Shown piece after piece: positions 1 through 9,282 of a stretch of DNA of 64,000 nt (within the stretch, counting starts at the first letter, position 1; every line of letters starts with the position of its first letter). This DNA is from CAVSUZ01 sp963834715. GTDB lineage: Bacteria > Pseudomonadota > Alphaproteobacteria > Acetobacterales > Acetobacteraceae. A program made the translations under genes and the position numbers. The notes beneath the pieces are model-generated. The model was given only the letters and a program-made list of their open reading frames with translations. It made no database searches and was not told where the DNA came from. Location: NCBI GenBank assembly GCA_963834715.1, contig CAWIDE010000012.1:146163-210162 (forward strand), written 5' to 3'.

Positions 1-1
1 G

Positions 2-1363
2 ATCCAGAAGCTGCGCTTCGCGGCGGACGAGCAGGGGCGGTTGGTGTCGATGCGACATGATGGGTTCTCGCAGATGTCTTTGCCGGCACTGGGGGAATTC
101 AGCGAGCCGGTCGGGTTGCCGACGGAGATGCTGTATGCCTGCGCTAACGTCGCGGTGATGCACCGGCTGGTGCCGACGAATGCCAGTCTGCCGACCTATA
201 TGCGAGCACCCGGTGAGTTGCCGGGGAATTTTGCGCTGGAATTGGCGATCGACGAACTGGCGGCGCAGTTGCGCATGGACCCGCTGGAGTTCCGGATGCG
301 GAACTACGCGGAATCCGATCCGCATGAGAACAAGCCATTCGCCAACAAGGCGCTGGGGGCGTGTTACACGCAGGGGGCCGAAGTATTCGACTGGTCACGG
401 CGCAATCCGGTGCCTCGTTCGATGCGCGATGGGCGGTACTTAGTGGGGCTGGGGATGGCGACCAGCACGTATCCGACGCATCGCTCGCCGGCGGCGGCGC
501 GGGTGCGCATGGAGGCGAATGGCGCAGTGCATGTGGGCATAGGAAGCCAGGACATCGGCACGGGAACTTATACGGTTCTGGCGCAGATCGCGGCGCAGGA
601 ACTGGGCGTTCCGGTTGGCTGGGCCACGGTGACGCTGGGGGACAGCAATCTGCCGCACGCGCCGGTCTCGGGCGGATCGCAGACGGTGGCGAGTGCCGGT
701 TCGGCGGTGCTGGCCGCCGCGCAGGCATTACGGGGCAAGTTGTTGGAGATGGCGCGAACGGAGGCATGGGCCGGGGTGCCAGATAGTGCCTTGCAGCTAC
801 GCGCGGGCGCGGTGCACGGTCCCGGTGGGCGGATCCCGATTGCCGAGCTGATGGCGCGGCGTGGGGTAACTTCGGTCGAAGGACAAGCGAGCGTGAAGCC
901 CGGCGCCGAGATGGAGCATTATTCGATGCACGCGTTCGGCGCGCAGTTCGCCGAGGTGCGGGTTGATCCGGAGCTGGGCGAGATCAGGGTGATGCGGTAC
1001 GTCGGGGCGTTCGATGCCGGGCATGTGATGAACGCCAAGACTGCGCGCAGCCAGCTTATCGGCGGGATTGTTTACGGTATGGGGATGGCACTGTTCGAGA
1101 AGACGCTGGTGGACGAGGAAACCGGGCGAGTGGTGAACGCCAATATCTCGGAATACGTGGTGCCGGTGAACGCTGACGTTCCGCCGATTGAGGTGATCAT
1201 CGTGCCCAATGACGACCGGGCTTCCAATCCGCTGGGCGCCAAGGGTATCGGCGAACTGCCGATGTGCGGTGTGGCCGCGGCGATTGCGAATGCGGTGTGG
1301 CACGCGACGGGTGTGCGGGTGCGGAAGGTGCCGATCCGGGTGGAGGACGTGCTGGCGGTTTAG
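2..1363 (+). CDS. Xanthine dehydrogenase/aldehyde oxidase family, molybdopterin-binding subunit (5' partial)
   Basis: This is the C-terminal part of the large molybdenum-cofactor subunit of a molybdenum hydroxylase, which hydroxylates aldehydes or N-heterocycles. The reading frame is open from base 2, so the true start lies upstream of the window. The motif RAPGELPGNFALE followed by the IDELA and DPLEFRMRN stretch is typical of the family. Near the C-terminus the GAKGIGELP segment carries the glutamate that acts as general base in this family. The small FeS and FAD subunits are not visible and may lie upstream. The substrate cannot be told from sequence. I see no frameshift in the visible part. 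Confidence 0.9.
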   Translation: MQKLRFAADEQGRLVSMRHDGFSQMSLPALGEFSEPVGLPTEMLYACANVAVMHRLVPTNASLPTYMRAPGELPGNFALELAIDELAAQLRMDPLEFRMRNYAESDPHENKPFANKALGACYTQGAEVFDWSRRNPVPRSMRDGRYLVGLGMATSTYPTHRSPAAARVRMEANGAVHVGIGSQDIGTGTYTVLAQIAAQELGVPVGWATVTLGDSNLPHAPVSGGSQTVASAGSAVLAAAQALRGKLLEMARTEAWAGVPDSALQLRAGAVHGPGGRIPIAELMARRGVTSVEGQASVKPGAEMEHYSMHAFGAQFAEVRVDPELGEIRVMRYVGAFDAGHVMNAKTARSQLIGGIVYGMGMALFEKTLVDEETGRVVNANISEYVVPVNADVPPIEVIIVPNDDRASNPLGAKGIGELPMCGVAAAIANAVWHATGVRVRKVPIRVEDVLAV

Positions 1364-1690
1364 TTTGCGCCGCGGGTGCGTCGGGACGCGAGCGATTGCT
1401 TTTCGCTAGGCTCCCCTAGGGAGAACTCCGGTCGATACTCATGGGCGGCCAGCGCGATCGTCACAGCGTAGCCAAGGTTCTTGAGTGGAAACGAGCCGGC
1501 TGGCCTGGCCGCTTTCGACCCTTCTCGGAAGCGAGGGTCGCATGGTGCGCGCGCTCTCCAAGTGCATCATCGCATTCGCCACTTCGACCTCGCCACAGGC
1601 TCCCCAAGATGGCTGGCTGCGGCAGATGCGCTCACCCAGCCAGGCGGTAAGGGCCCGCGCTGGGTGACCGCTTATAGACCTCATTTAGGA
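1364..1690. other. Intergenic region, no gene recognised
   Basis: This separates the plus-strand molybdenum hydroxylase gene from the converging cytochrome gene. Open frames of 60 to 113 codons exist on both strands, but none has a recognisable motif. They look like chance frames in GC-rich DNA. A small palindrome (CTAGGCTCCCCTAG) lies near 1409-1422. Confidence 0.5.
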
Positions 1691-2248
1691 TCATGGCTCC
1701 TTTGGATAGATTCTGATAAAGCCGGTTCGATTGGGCATCTCGATCTTAGGCAGGGTCTCAGCGTTTATGACTTCGTTCTCGCCTATGATGCCGTTCAGAT
1801 TAAGAATGTAAGCGGTCAGTGAATACACGTCCTCGTCTGTGAGCGACTTAGGGGCGCCCCAAGGCATAGCGCGGCGGATGTAATCGAAAAGCGTCGTCGC
1901 GTAAGGCCAGTAGCTGCCGACCGTCTGCACCGGATGCTCGGTGGCGAGCGTGCCTTGCCCGCCCGCAAGCGGCGTGGCGGAAACGGGCGATGGCGGCTCG
2001 TTGGGATTGCCTGCGCCCTTTAGGCCGTGGCACGCAGCGCACTGCGCGTTGTAGAGCGCCTCCCCGCGAGCGGCCGTGCCGCTGCCGCGCGGCAATCCGG
2101 TACCAGTAGGCGGAATGCTGATGTCCCAGGGCGCGATTTCCTGGGGCGTGGCTGGTTGCCCCAGATTGGGTCCCCGCGCGGCCAGGGCCGGCGCCGCTAC
2201 CATAAGGCACAGCGCTGCAGCGACCGAACACCGTCTATGCATAGACAT
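1691..2248 (-). CDS. Mono-heme c-type cytochrome, electron acceptor of SoxC-type sulfite dehydrogenase
   Basis: This is a 185-residue periplasmic cytochrome c. It starts with a signal peptide (a hydrophobic stretch ending near ALAA) and has one CAACH heme-attachment motif around residue 70. A methionine in the RRAMPWGAP segment is a plausible axial ligand. It is much shorter than the diheme SoxD of the classic SoxCD complex, and looks like SoxD cut down to a single heme domain. Its start overlaps the soxC stop by 14 bases, so the two are translationally coupled. It probably takes electrons from the molybdenum centre of the neighbour. Confidence 0.85.
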   Translation of the reverse strand: MSMHRRCSVAAALCLMVAAPALAARGPNLGQPATPQEIAPWDISIPPTGTGLPRGSGTAARGEALYNAQCAACHGLKGAGNPNEPPSPVSATPLAGGQGTLATEHPVQTVGSYWPYATTLFDYIRRAMPWGAPKSLTDEDVYSLTAYILNLNGIIGENEVINAETLPKIEMPNRTGFIRIYPKEP

Positions 2249-3524
2249 GCTTCACCTCGCCATTCCGGCTCACACCCCACGTGGTGATGGCGTTGCAGTG
2301 GTAGATCGTTTTGCCGCGCTCGGCGACCAACTTCTCGCGCGTGGGCTGGACATTGCCGCGCTCGTCGGTCGCCCGGCTTTGCAGCGTCGCCGGACCCCCA
2401 TCCCATTGCCAAGGAATTCGAAACCGCGTCACGGCGACGGGAAGAACGGGGTCCTGCAATGCGGCGGGCGCCCAACTCTTCCCGCCATCGGCGGATACTT
2501 CGAGCTTGGCGATGCGGCCATGCGCCGACCAAGCGATGCCGGAGACCTCGTAGAATCCGGCACCCTTCATCGCGAGCCCGGGCGAAGGGCGGGTAATCAC
2601 CGATTTCACATCCTGCGGAAAATAAAACTGCCACGCTTTGCCATCGCGCAGCAGGATCGTGTAGTGCGATGTCTCGTCGCGGGCCATCATCGGTGACTCG
2701 ATGGCCTTGAGCCGCCGCAGCCATTTCACGTTCATATTGCCTTCATAGCCCGGCACCAGCAGCCGCACCGGATAGCCGTTCGAGGGCCGAAGGTGCTCGC
2801 CGTTTTGGTAGAGTGCGACAATGGCGTCGCCTAGCGCCTTCGCCATCGGTATGCTGCGGCTCATGCTGGCGGCGTCGGCGCCTTCGGCGAGCAACCATTG
2901 CGCACGAGGATCGACGCCGGCCTCCTCCAGCAGGGTCGAAAGTCTCACCCCGGTCCATTCGGCGCAGGAAATCAGCCCTTGCAGAGTTTGCACCGTTCCG
3001 TCCACCGCCTTTGGCTGATACAGCGCGTTGCCGTTCCCGCCACATTCCACGAAGGTGATGCGGGACTCCATCGGGTAGCGCGCGAGCGCGTCCATGGTGA
3101 AAATCAGCGGCCGCTTGACCAGGCCATGGATCACCAGTCGGTGCGCGTTAGGATCGATATCGGGAGTGCCGCTATGGCTGCGTACGAAGTGCAGCCCGTT
3201 CGGGGTAATCATGCCGTCGAGCAGCTGAATGGGCGTGAACGCCACGCCCGAGCCCGGCTCGTTCGGAGGGTTGAACGTCACCCGGGCCACATGGCCCTCA
3301 AACTTCGAGGGCTGGCCGTAGCCCGTGAAAGGTGAGCCCGGCTGCTTGCTCCATTCGGGAACGGATAACGCCTCCGCGTAGGCGGCCCTTCCGGAAAGCA
3401 ACGCGAGCCCACCAGCCGTCGCCGCCGTGGCCAGAACGGATCCTTGCGACAGAAAAAATCGGCGATCGATCAACCCGTTCCCGGCGGCCAACTCGACCGG
3501 AATTTCTGTTCTTCGGCGTTTCAT
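2235..3524 (-). CDS. soxC: Sulfite dehydrogenase, molybdopterin subunit (SoxC type)
   Basis: This is a 429-residue sulfite oxidase family protein. The N-terminus has a twin-arginine signal (DRRFFLSQGS followed by a hydrophobic stretch), so the folded Mo enzyme is exported to the periplasm. The FVECGGNGN segment carries the cysteine that ligands molybdenum in this family. The C-terminal half has the Mo-co dimerisation fold (SAHGRIAKLEVSADGGKSW). It oxidises sulfite or a sulfane-sulfur intermediate and passes electrons to the coupled cytochrome gene. No other sox genes are nearby, so a stand-alone sulfite-detoxifying pair is the simplest reading. Confidence 0.9.
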   Translation of the reverse strand: MKRRRTEIPVELAAGNGLIDRRFFLSQGSVLATAATAGGLALLSGRAAYAEALSVPEWSKQPGSPFTGYGQPSKFEGHVARVTFNPPNEPGSGVAFTPIQLLDGMITPNGLHFVRSHSGTPDIDPNAHRLVIHGLVKRPLIFTMDALARYPMESRITFVECGGNGNALYQPKAVDGTVQTLQGLISCAEWTGVRLSTLLEEAGVDPRAQWLLAEGADAASMSRSIPMAKALGDAIVALYQNGEHLRPSNGYPVRLLVPGYEGNMNVKWLRRLKAIESPMMARDETSHYTILLRDGKAWQFYFPQDVKSVITRPSPGLAMKGAGFYEVSGIAWSAHGRIAKLEVSADGGKSWAPAALQDPVLPVAVTRFRIPWQWDGGPATLQSRATDERGNVQPTREKLVAERGKTIYHCNAITTWGVSRNGEVKHVYA

Positions 3525-3654
3525 TGTAGCCTCCGCACCTGCATCGTTGCGCCCTTCGTCGTTCAGGCGTTTCGCTTGACGTTTATCAGGGAGGGTGATG
3601 CAATGAGTATTGCTTGCCTAGTCCAAAAACCGGACTGGGGCCTGGACAATTGCA

Positions 3655-4398
3655 GTGCATCGTTACGGCCAGTACTGCCCAGTTGCCCGAGCAGCGGAGC
3701 TCCTTGCTGACCGCTGGACGGTGCTTATCGTCCGCGAGCTGCTAGCCGATATTACCCATTTCAATGACCTCGAGCGTGGCCTTCCGGGCATGTCGCGGTC
3801 GCGGCTTTCGGAACGGCTACATCGGCTCGTGCAGGCCGGCGTACTGGAGCGGCACGACACCCCGCGTGGGAGGAGCATCGAATATCGACTGACAACTGCT
3901 GGACGCGAACTGCAGCAGCTTGTTGACTTATTAGGAGCTTGGGGCGCGCGCTGGGCGTTCGGCGATCCACGGCCGGACGAACTCGACCCTATTATTCTGC
4001 TTTGGTGGATGCGTCGACGAGTTAATCCGGACCGCATTCCGAGACGCCGAGTGGTCATTCAATTCAATTTTGCGGGTGCTGGTTCGCACCGTGGTTACTG
4101 GCTGGTGATGCAGCCAACCGATACCTCGGTGTGTCTGAAGCATCCAGGCTTCGAAGTCGATCTCGTTATCAGGGCCAATGTAGTCGCGTTTTATCGCGTT
4201 TGGCTGGGTCGCATGACCTTGGCGGAGGCGGTGCGGCTAGGCGATGTGCAGCTTGACGGAACGCCCGCCGATCTCCGGTCGTTTCCGAACTGGTTCACCT
4301 GGAGCCCGATGGCCGAGACTGTGCGCGCGGTGGATGCCGAGGAACTGCGCCGACGCTCAATCCGAAACAACACAACCTTGCCAATCCGCGCTCTTTAA
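3655..4398 (+). CDS. HxlR-family winged-helix regulator with C-terminal SCP2-like domain
   Basis: The N-terminal 100 residues form the HxlR winged helix: RYGQYCPVARAAELLADRWT, then SRSRLSERLHRLVQAGVLER. The remaining ~140 residues resemble a sterol-carrier-type ligand domain found in a subset of HxlR proteins. I chose the GTG at 3655 because a stop in the same frame lies at 3619 and family members begin right before the YGQYCP motif. A strong Shine-Dalgarno (AGGGAGGG) sits at about 3589 but serves an ATG at 3603 in another frame, giving a 35-codon leader ORF that overlaps this start. It is divergent from soxC and may regulate it, which is inference. Confidence 0.85.
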   Translation: MHRYGQYCPVARAAELLADRWTVLIVRELLADITHFNDLERGLPGMSRSRLSERLHRLVQAGVLERHDTPRGRSIEYRLTTAGRELQQLVDLLGAWGARWAFGDPRPDELDPIILLWWMRRRVNPDRIPRRRVVIQFNFAGAGSHRGYWLVMQPTDTSVCLKHPGFEVDLVIRANVVAFYRVWLGRMTLAEAVRLGDVQLDGTPADLRSFPNWFTWSPMAETVRAVDAEELRRRSIRNNTTLPIRAL

Positions 4399-4775
4399 CC
4401 AGCGACCATTACTACGCACACGAGGCGAGCTGGAGCGATACTAGGGTAGAGATCGGCCGCATTGATGTGAACAAATAACCGGAATCGGGCGATCGCGTAT
4501 GGGCTTGAATGGCAGAGACGGGCGCAGAGCGGACGTCTGCACGACCAGTTCCGTATGCCCGCTCCCCACCCAAAGCGGCTCATCGGATCGACGGGGGTAC
4601 AACAAGGCAAGGGCGCCCCGCTTCCGTGCGTAGATGGCCGGGTCAACCCCCGAGTTCGGGGCCCGGGGGCATGGCCCCGGCCATGACGGGAAACCTGGGG
4701 CACCCGTTTCAACAAACGCGGGTCGGCCGCAGGCGGTACGGAACTCGCAGTGGCGCGAACCGGGGAGTGCCGTTG
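4399..4775. repeat. Intergenic region with REP-like hairpin and a dispersed motif
   Basis: No gene is seen between the converging hxlR-type gene and uvrB. About 4633-4690 is a GC-rich palindrome running from TAGATGGCCGGG to CCCCGGCCATGACGGG. It has the same ATG...CAT(GACG) layout as the repeats at 38.7-40.8 kb. The string around 4722-4751 (CGGGTCGGCCGCAGG, then GGTACGGAACTCGC) recurs almost exactly near 38667-38698. Confidence 0.6.
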
Positions 4776-6965
4776 CTAACTCCTGCGTCGCCTTGGCGGA
4801 CCGCGGCGCTTGGACGGGTCGTAGCCTCCACCGCCAGGTCCCAGCGGTTCCGGCGTGCGGTTGTGCCTGGGACGCAAGGTTGCGGTTGAAACAGGCGGCG
4901 GTTCCAGACCGAGTTCGAGCGCTTCCAGGCGGCGGATTTCGTCGCGCAGGCGGGCAGCGGTTTCGAATTCCAGATCCGCGGCGGCGGCACGCATGCGCTT
5001 TTCCAGTTCGGCGATGCTGGCCTTGAGGTCCTTGCCGACGAACTCCGCCACTGGGGTTTCCTCGACCGGCGCTACAGTGATGTAGTCCTGCTCGTACACC
5101 GAGGCGAGAATATTGCCGATCTGCTTGCGGATCGATTGCGGTGTAATGCCGTGCTCCTCGTTCCAGGTTTTCTGCTTGGTACGGCGGCGCTCGGTCTCCT
5201 CCATGGCGCGGCGCAGGCTATCGGTGAGTGTATCGGCGTAGAGGATAACGCGGCCGTCGATATTGCGGGCGGCGCGGCCGATGGTCTGAACCAGGCTGGT
5301 GGTAGAACGCAGGAAACCTTCCTTATCGGCATCCAGGATCGCGACCAACATGCATTCGGGGATGTCGAGGCCCTCGCGGAGCAGGTTAATGCCGACGAGG
5401 ACGTCGACGACACCCAGGCGGAGGTCGCGGATGATCTCGATGCGTTCGAGCGTGTCGATATCGGAGTGGAGGTAGCGCACCTTCACGCCATGCTCGGTGA
5501 GGTACTCGGTGAGGTCTTCGGCCATGCGCTTGGTTAGGGTTGTTACCAGCACGCGGCCGCCACGTTGGGCGATGGCGCGGCACTCGGCCAACAGATCGTC
5601 CACCTGTTTTTCGACCGGCCTTACCTCCACTTCCGGATCCACCAATCCCGTCGGCCGGATCACCTGCTCTGCAAAGACGCCGCCGGTGCGCTCCAGCTCC
5701 CACGGGCCAGGGGTTGCGGAGACGAACATCGTCTGTGGCCGGTAGGTCTCCCATTCTTCGAACCGGAGCGGGCGGTTATCCACGCAGGACGGCAAGCGGA
5801 AGCCGAACTCGGCGAGGATGGATTTGCGGTTGAAGTCGCCGCGGAACATGCCGCCGAGTTGCGGGACGGTGACGTGGGATTCGTCCACGATCAGCAGGGC
5901 GTCTTCCGGGAGGTATTCGAACAAGGTCGGAGGAGGTTCGCCAGGACTGCGGCCGGTAAGGTAGCGCGAATAGTTTTCGATGCCTTTGCAGGAACCGGTG
6001 GTCTCGATCATCTCCAGATCAAAGGTGGTGCGTTGTTCGAGGCGTTCGGCTTCGAGGAGCTTGCCTTCGGTTCGGAAGTGTTCCAGGCGCTCCTTTAGTT
6101 CTTTGCGGATGTTGACCATCGCCTGGAGCAACGTGGGGCGTGGCGTGATGTAGTGGCTGTTGGCGTAGACGGTGATGGTATCGAGCCTGCCGGTGACCTC
6201 GCCGGTCAGAGGGTCGAATTCGCTGACAGCTTCGACCTCATCGCCGAACAGGCTGACGCGCCAGGCGCGATCCTCGTAGTGGCTGGGGAAGATATCGACG
6301 GTTTCCCCACGCATGCGAAAGGCGCCGCGCTGGAAGGCGGCATCGTTGCGGCGGTACTGCAGTTCCACCAGCGCTTTCGCCAAGCGGTCGCGGTCGATGC
6401 GTCCGCCGGTTTCCAGCTTGACCACCATGCGGGCGTAGCTCTCGACCGAGCCGATGCCGTAGATGCAGGAAACGGAAGCGACGATGATGACATCGTTGCG
6501 CTCGAGCAGCGCCTGGGTGGCGGAGTGCCGCATACGGTCGATCTGTTCGTTAATCTGGGCGTCTTTTTCGATGTAAGTGTCGGTGCGGGGGACGTAGGCC
6601 TCGGGCTGGTAGTAATCGTAATAAGAGACGAAGTATTCGACCGCATTGTCCGGGAAAAAGCTTTTCATCTCGCCATAGAGCTGGGCGGCGAGGGTTTTGT
6701 TGGGTGCGAGAATCAGTGTGGGTTTTTGGACGGCTTCGATGACCTTGGCCATGGTGAAGGTCTTACCGGAGCCGGTCACGCCGAGCAGGACCTGGTCGCG
6801 CTCGTTTTCTTCGACGCCGCGGACGAGATCGGCGATGGCGGTGGGTTGGTCGCCGGAGGGTTGGTAGTCGGAGACGACGCGCAGACGGTTCTGGCGTGGT
6901 TTGGCCGGCTGCTTGTCCGGGATGAAGAGGACGGGCGCGTCGGCGCGGAGCAGAGTCGCGGACAT
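4776..6965 (-). CDS. uvrB: Excinuclease ABC subunit B
   Basis: This is the helicase-like damage-verification subunit of nucleotide excision repair, 729 residues, somewhat longer than the usual ~670 owing to N- and C-terminal extensions. Walker A GVTGSGKT lies at residues 62-69. The beta-hairpin region with YYDYYQPEAY follows. The DEAD-type motif is DESH, and the helicase motif VGINLLREGLD is present. A C-terminal UVR domain (ELEKRMRAAAADLEFETAA) binds UvrC. The frame is intact and it appears to be a single-gene unit. Confidence 0.97.
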   Translation of the reverse strand: MSATLLRADAPVLFIPDKQPAKPRQNRLRVVSDYQPSGDQPTAIADLVRGVEENERDQVLLGVTGSGKTFTMAKVIEAVQKPTLILAPNKTLAAQLYGEMKSFFPDNAVEYFVSYYDYYQPEAYVPRTDTYIEKDAQINEQIDRMRHSATQALLERNDVIIVASVSCIYGIGSVESYARMVVKLETGGRIDRDRLAKALVELQYRRNDAAFQRGAFRMRGETVDIFPSHYEDRAWRVSLFGDEVEAVSEFDPLTGEVTGRLDTITVYANSHYITPRPTLLQAMVNIRKELKERLEHFRTEGKLLEAERLEQRTTFDLEMIETTGSCKGIENYSRYLTGRSPGEPPPTLFEYLPEDALLIVDESHVTVPQLGGMFRGDFNRKSILAEFGFRLPSCVDNRPLRFEEWETYRPQTMFVSATPGPWELERTGGVFAEQVIRPTGLVDPEVEVRPVEKQVDDLLAECRAIAQRGGRVLVTTLTKRMAEDLTEYLTEHGVKVRYLHSDIDTLERIEIIRDLRLGVVDVLVGINLLREGLDIPECMLVAILDADKEGFLRSTTSLVQTIGRAARNIDGRVILYADTLTDSLRRAMEETERRRTKQKTWNEEHGITPQSIRKQIGNILASVYEQDYITVAPVEETPVAEFVGKDLKASIAELEKRMRAAAADLEFETAARLRDEIRRLEALELGLEPPPVSTATLRPRHNRTPEPLGPGGGGYDPSKRRGPPRRRRS

Positions 6966-7050
6966 GGGAGGAAGATGGCGGGCGGGAGGTGGGGTGTCGA
7001 GGGTGTTGCGATTTTCGGGTTAATGATATCATGATATCGTCTCGAGGGCA

Positions 7051-7301
7051 CATGGCACAGCTCGTGATTCGAAAACTCGATACCGAGACAAGAGCGGCTG
7101 CGCCGCCGCGCCGCGCGCCGCGGGCACAGTATGGAGCAGGAAGTGCGGGATATTCTCTATGCCGCGCTTGCCAACGACGACGGCGCACAGGTGGTGGGGG
7201 TGGGCACGCGTATTAGCCGGCGATTCGCTGGCCTCGGGCTCTCGGAAGAGATGCCGGAGCTTCGGGGTCAATCGGCGAGGCCAGCTGATTTCGGGGAATG
7301 A
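7051..7301 (+). pseudogene. FitA/VapB-type antitoxin, frameshifted
   Basis: The first 16 codons read MAQLVIRKLDTETRAA, a typical FitA-like ribbon-helix-helix start. The family-typical continuation (RRAARRGHSMEQEVRDIL...) lies one frame over, from about 7105, and ends at TGA 7299-7301. A single-base change near 7100-7115, in a run of CGC repeats, breaks the gene. The stop overlaps the toxin start as ATGA, the usual coupling in such pairs. Upstream a small palindrome, ATGATATCATGATATC at 7023-7038, is a plausible operator. Confidence 0.8.
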
Positions 7302-7724
7302 TTCTGCTGGATACCAATGTGCTTTCAGCGCTGATGCATGACCCGCCGGACCCGAGCGTTTTGGCAGGGGCTGATGGTCAGGTTCCGGAGGAACTTTGGA
7401 CGACGTCGATCAGCGTATTCGAAATTCGTTCGGGCTTGGACGGCTGTCCGCCGGCCGCCGGCGCCGTGGGCTGGAAGCAGCGTTCGAGGGGTTGTTGCGT
7501 GAGGACTTGGGCGGGCGCGTTGCTCCGTTTGACAGTGCCGCAGCGACTGCGGCGGGGCATCTGGCGGTGCGCCGGCAGGTGGCCGGGCTCACAGCGACAC
7601 GCTGATCGCGGGTATTGCGCTGGCCTGCCGGGCTGTGGTCGCGACCAGGAATGTTCGGCATTTCCGGGATCTCGAGACCGGGGCTGTGAATCCGGCTGTG
7701 AATCCTTGGGCGGAGCGCCGTTGA
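7298..7724 (+). pseudogene. FitB/VapC-type PIN-domain toxin, two frameshifts
   Basis: The protein starts MILLDTNVLSALM with the first PIN-domain aspartate. It continues through WTTSISVFEIRSGL, shifts frame near 7440 into AGRRRRGLEAAFEGLLREDL, and shifts again near 7592 into SDTLIAGIALACRAVVATRN, ending at TGA 7722-7724. The pieces line up end to end as one ~140-residue ribonuclease. As written it would be inactive. With the antitoxin also shifted, this is a dead or mis-sequenced module. Confidence 0.85.
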
Positions 7725-7773
7725 GGTCCGAAAACCGCGAGACAGCCGCGGCACCGTGCGCCATCCTCCATGC

Positions 7774-9282
7774 ATGGATATGGACGACGATGCCTGTTAC
7801 CGCGCGATAGAAACCCGCGACCGGCGGTTCGATGGGCGGCTGTTCGTGGCCGTGACGACGACCGGCATCTATTGCCGCCCGTTCTGTCCGGCGCCCACGC
7901 CCAAACGTGAGAACGTCCGCTTCTTTCCAACCGCGGCGGCGGCCCAGGAAGCTGGTTTTCGCCCCTGCCTTCGCTGCCGGCCGGAAATTTCACCTGACCT
8001 GGCTTTCTGGAATGGCAGCTCCAATACCGTGTCCCGGGCGCTCGGGTTGATCGAGGCGGGAGCGCTGGATGGCGCGAGTGTTGAGGACCTGGCAACTCGG
8101 CTGGGAATGGGGGAGCGTCAGCTCCGGCGCTTGTTCCGGCGGCATCTCGGTGCATCGCCCACCGCGGTCGCTCGGACGCGGCGGATATTGTTGGCCAAGC
8201 AGCTCATTCAGGACACAAGCCTGCCGATGACCGAGGTCGCTGCGGCGGCGGGGTTCGGCAGCCTCCGGCGGTTCAATGAGACGTTTCGGGACCTCTACAA
8301 ACGATCCCCGACGGAACTCCGGCGAACGGGAGTAACGGAGCGGTCGGTGGGGACGGCCGGTGCCATTGCAGTCAGGCTGGGGTATCGGCCGCCCTATGAC
8401 TGGGATGCCATGCTGTCGTTCCTGCGTGCGCGCGCCATACCGGGGATCGAAGTAGTGTCACGCGGCACCTATGCGCGCACTATCGCGATCGGTAATGGGC
8501 GCGGCGTGCTGACGGTCGAACCCACGGAGGGATGCTGCCTCAGGGCGACGGTGCGCTTTCCCGAGCTGCGGCGATTGCCCGCGATCATTGCCCGCGTTCG
8601 CCGCGTCTTTGATCTCGCGGCGGACCCTTTGGCCATTGGCGCGCATCTGGCGAAAGATCCTACCCTCGCGCCGCTTGTCGCCGCGCGCCCTGGCCTGAGG
8701 GTACCGGGGGCGTGGGATGGATTTGAGCTCGCGGTGCGCGCCCTGTTGGGGCAGCAGATTACCGTTTCCGCGGCAACACAGCTCGCCGGCAAGCTGGTGG
8801 CGCTTTATGGCGAGGAACTCGGTGATCCCGCCGCGCGGGACCGGGGGCTGACGCATGTCTTTCCTACGCCGCAACAGCTTGCTGGTTCGGGTCTGGATGC
8901 GGTCGGCATGCCGCAGGCCAGGCGAGCGGCATTATGCGGCTTGGCGACGGCTGTTGTGGCCGACCCGCTGATTTTTGGGCCTCGCCGCAGTCTCGAGGAG
9001 GCCGTTGCCCAGTTGCGATCGCTACCAGGGGTCGGCGAGTGGACGGCGCAATATGTCGCCATGCGCGAACTGCGGGAGCCGGATGCATTTCCAGCGGCGG
9101 ATATCGGCTTGCTGCGCGCGATGGCCGATGGGCGGGGCGTGCGACCGTCGCCAGCCGAGCTGTTGAGTTGCGCCGAGCGCTGGCGGCCCTGGCGTGCCTA
9201 CGCCGCGCTGCATCTTTGGGCATCTCAACCTCACAGTTCCCCAATCACCGAAAAGGTGCCGCATGATCAGCAAGCTGCCTGA
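7774..9282 (+). CDS. alkA: Ada-AlkA fusion: methyl-phosphotriester sensor, AraC-type HTH and 3-methyladenine DNA glycosylase II
   Basis: One ~500-residue protein combines three parts. The N-terminal Ada zinc domain has TTGIYCRPFC and CLRC supplying the four cysteines; the first is the methyl acceptor in E. coli Ada. An AraC-type helix-turn-helix spans about residues 90-190. The C-terminus is an AlkA glycosylase with the helix-hairpin-helix LPGVGEWTAQYVAMR and catalytic aspartate in FPAADIGL. It excises alkylated bases and probably senses methylated phosphates to switch on its own operon. ATG 7774 or 7780 is more likely than the upstream GTG at 7756. The stop overlaps ogt. Confidence 0.92.
   Translation: MDMDDDACYRAIETRDRRFDGRLFVAVTTTGIYCRPFCPAPTPKRENVRFFPTAAAAQEAGFRPCLRCRPEISPDLAFWNGSSNTVSRALGLIEAGALDGASVEDLATRLGMGERQLRRLFRRHLGASPTAVARTRRILLAKQLIQDTSLPMTEVAAAAGFGSLRRFNETFRDLYKRSPTELRRTGVTERSVGTAGAIAVRLGYRPPYDWDAMLSFLRARAIPGIEVVSRGTYARTIAIGNGRGVLTVEPTEGCCLRATVRFPELRRLPAIIARVRRVFDLAADPLAIGAHLAKDPTLAPLVAARPGLRVPGAWDGFELAVRALLGQQITVSAATQLAGKLVALYGEELGDPAARDRGLTHVFPTPQQLAGSGLDAVGMPQARRAALCGLATAVVADPLIFGPRRSLEEAVAQLRSLPGVGEWTAQYVAMRELREPDAFPAADIGLLRAMADGRGVRPSPAELLSCAERWRPWRAYAALHLWASQPHSSPITEKVPHDQQAA

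Noticed and set aside
6153..7034. 293-codon open frame opposite uvrB
   Set aside because: It is antisense to a clearly conserved gene and has the skewed Gly/Asp/Val composition of a shadow frame.
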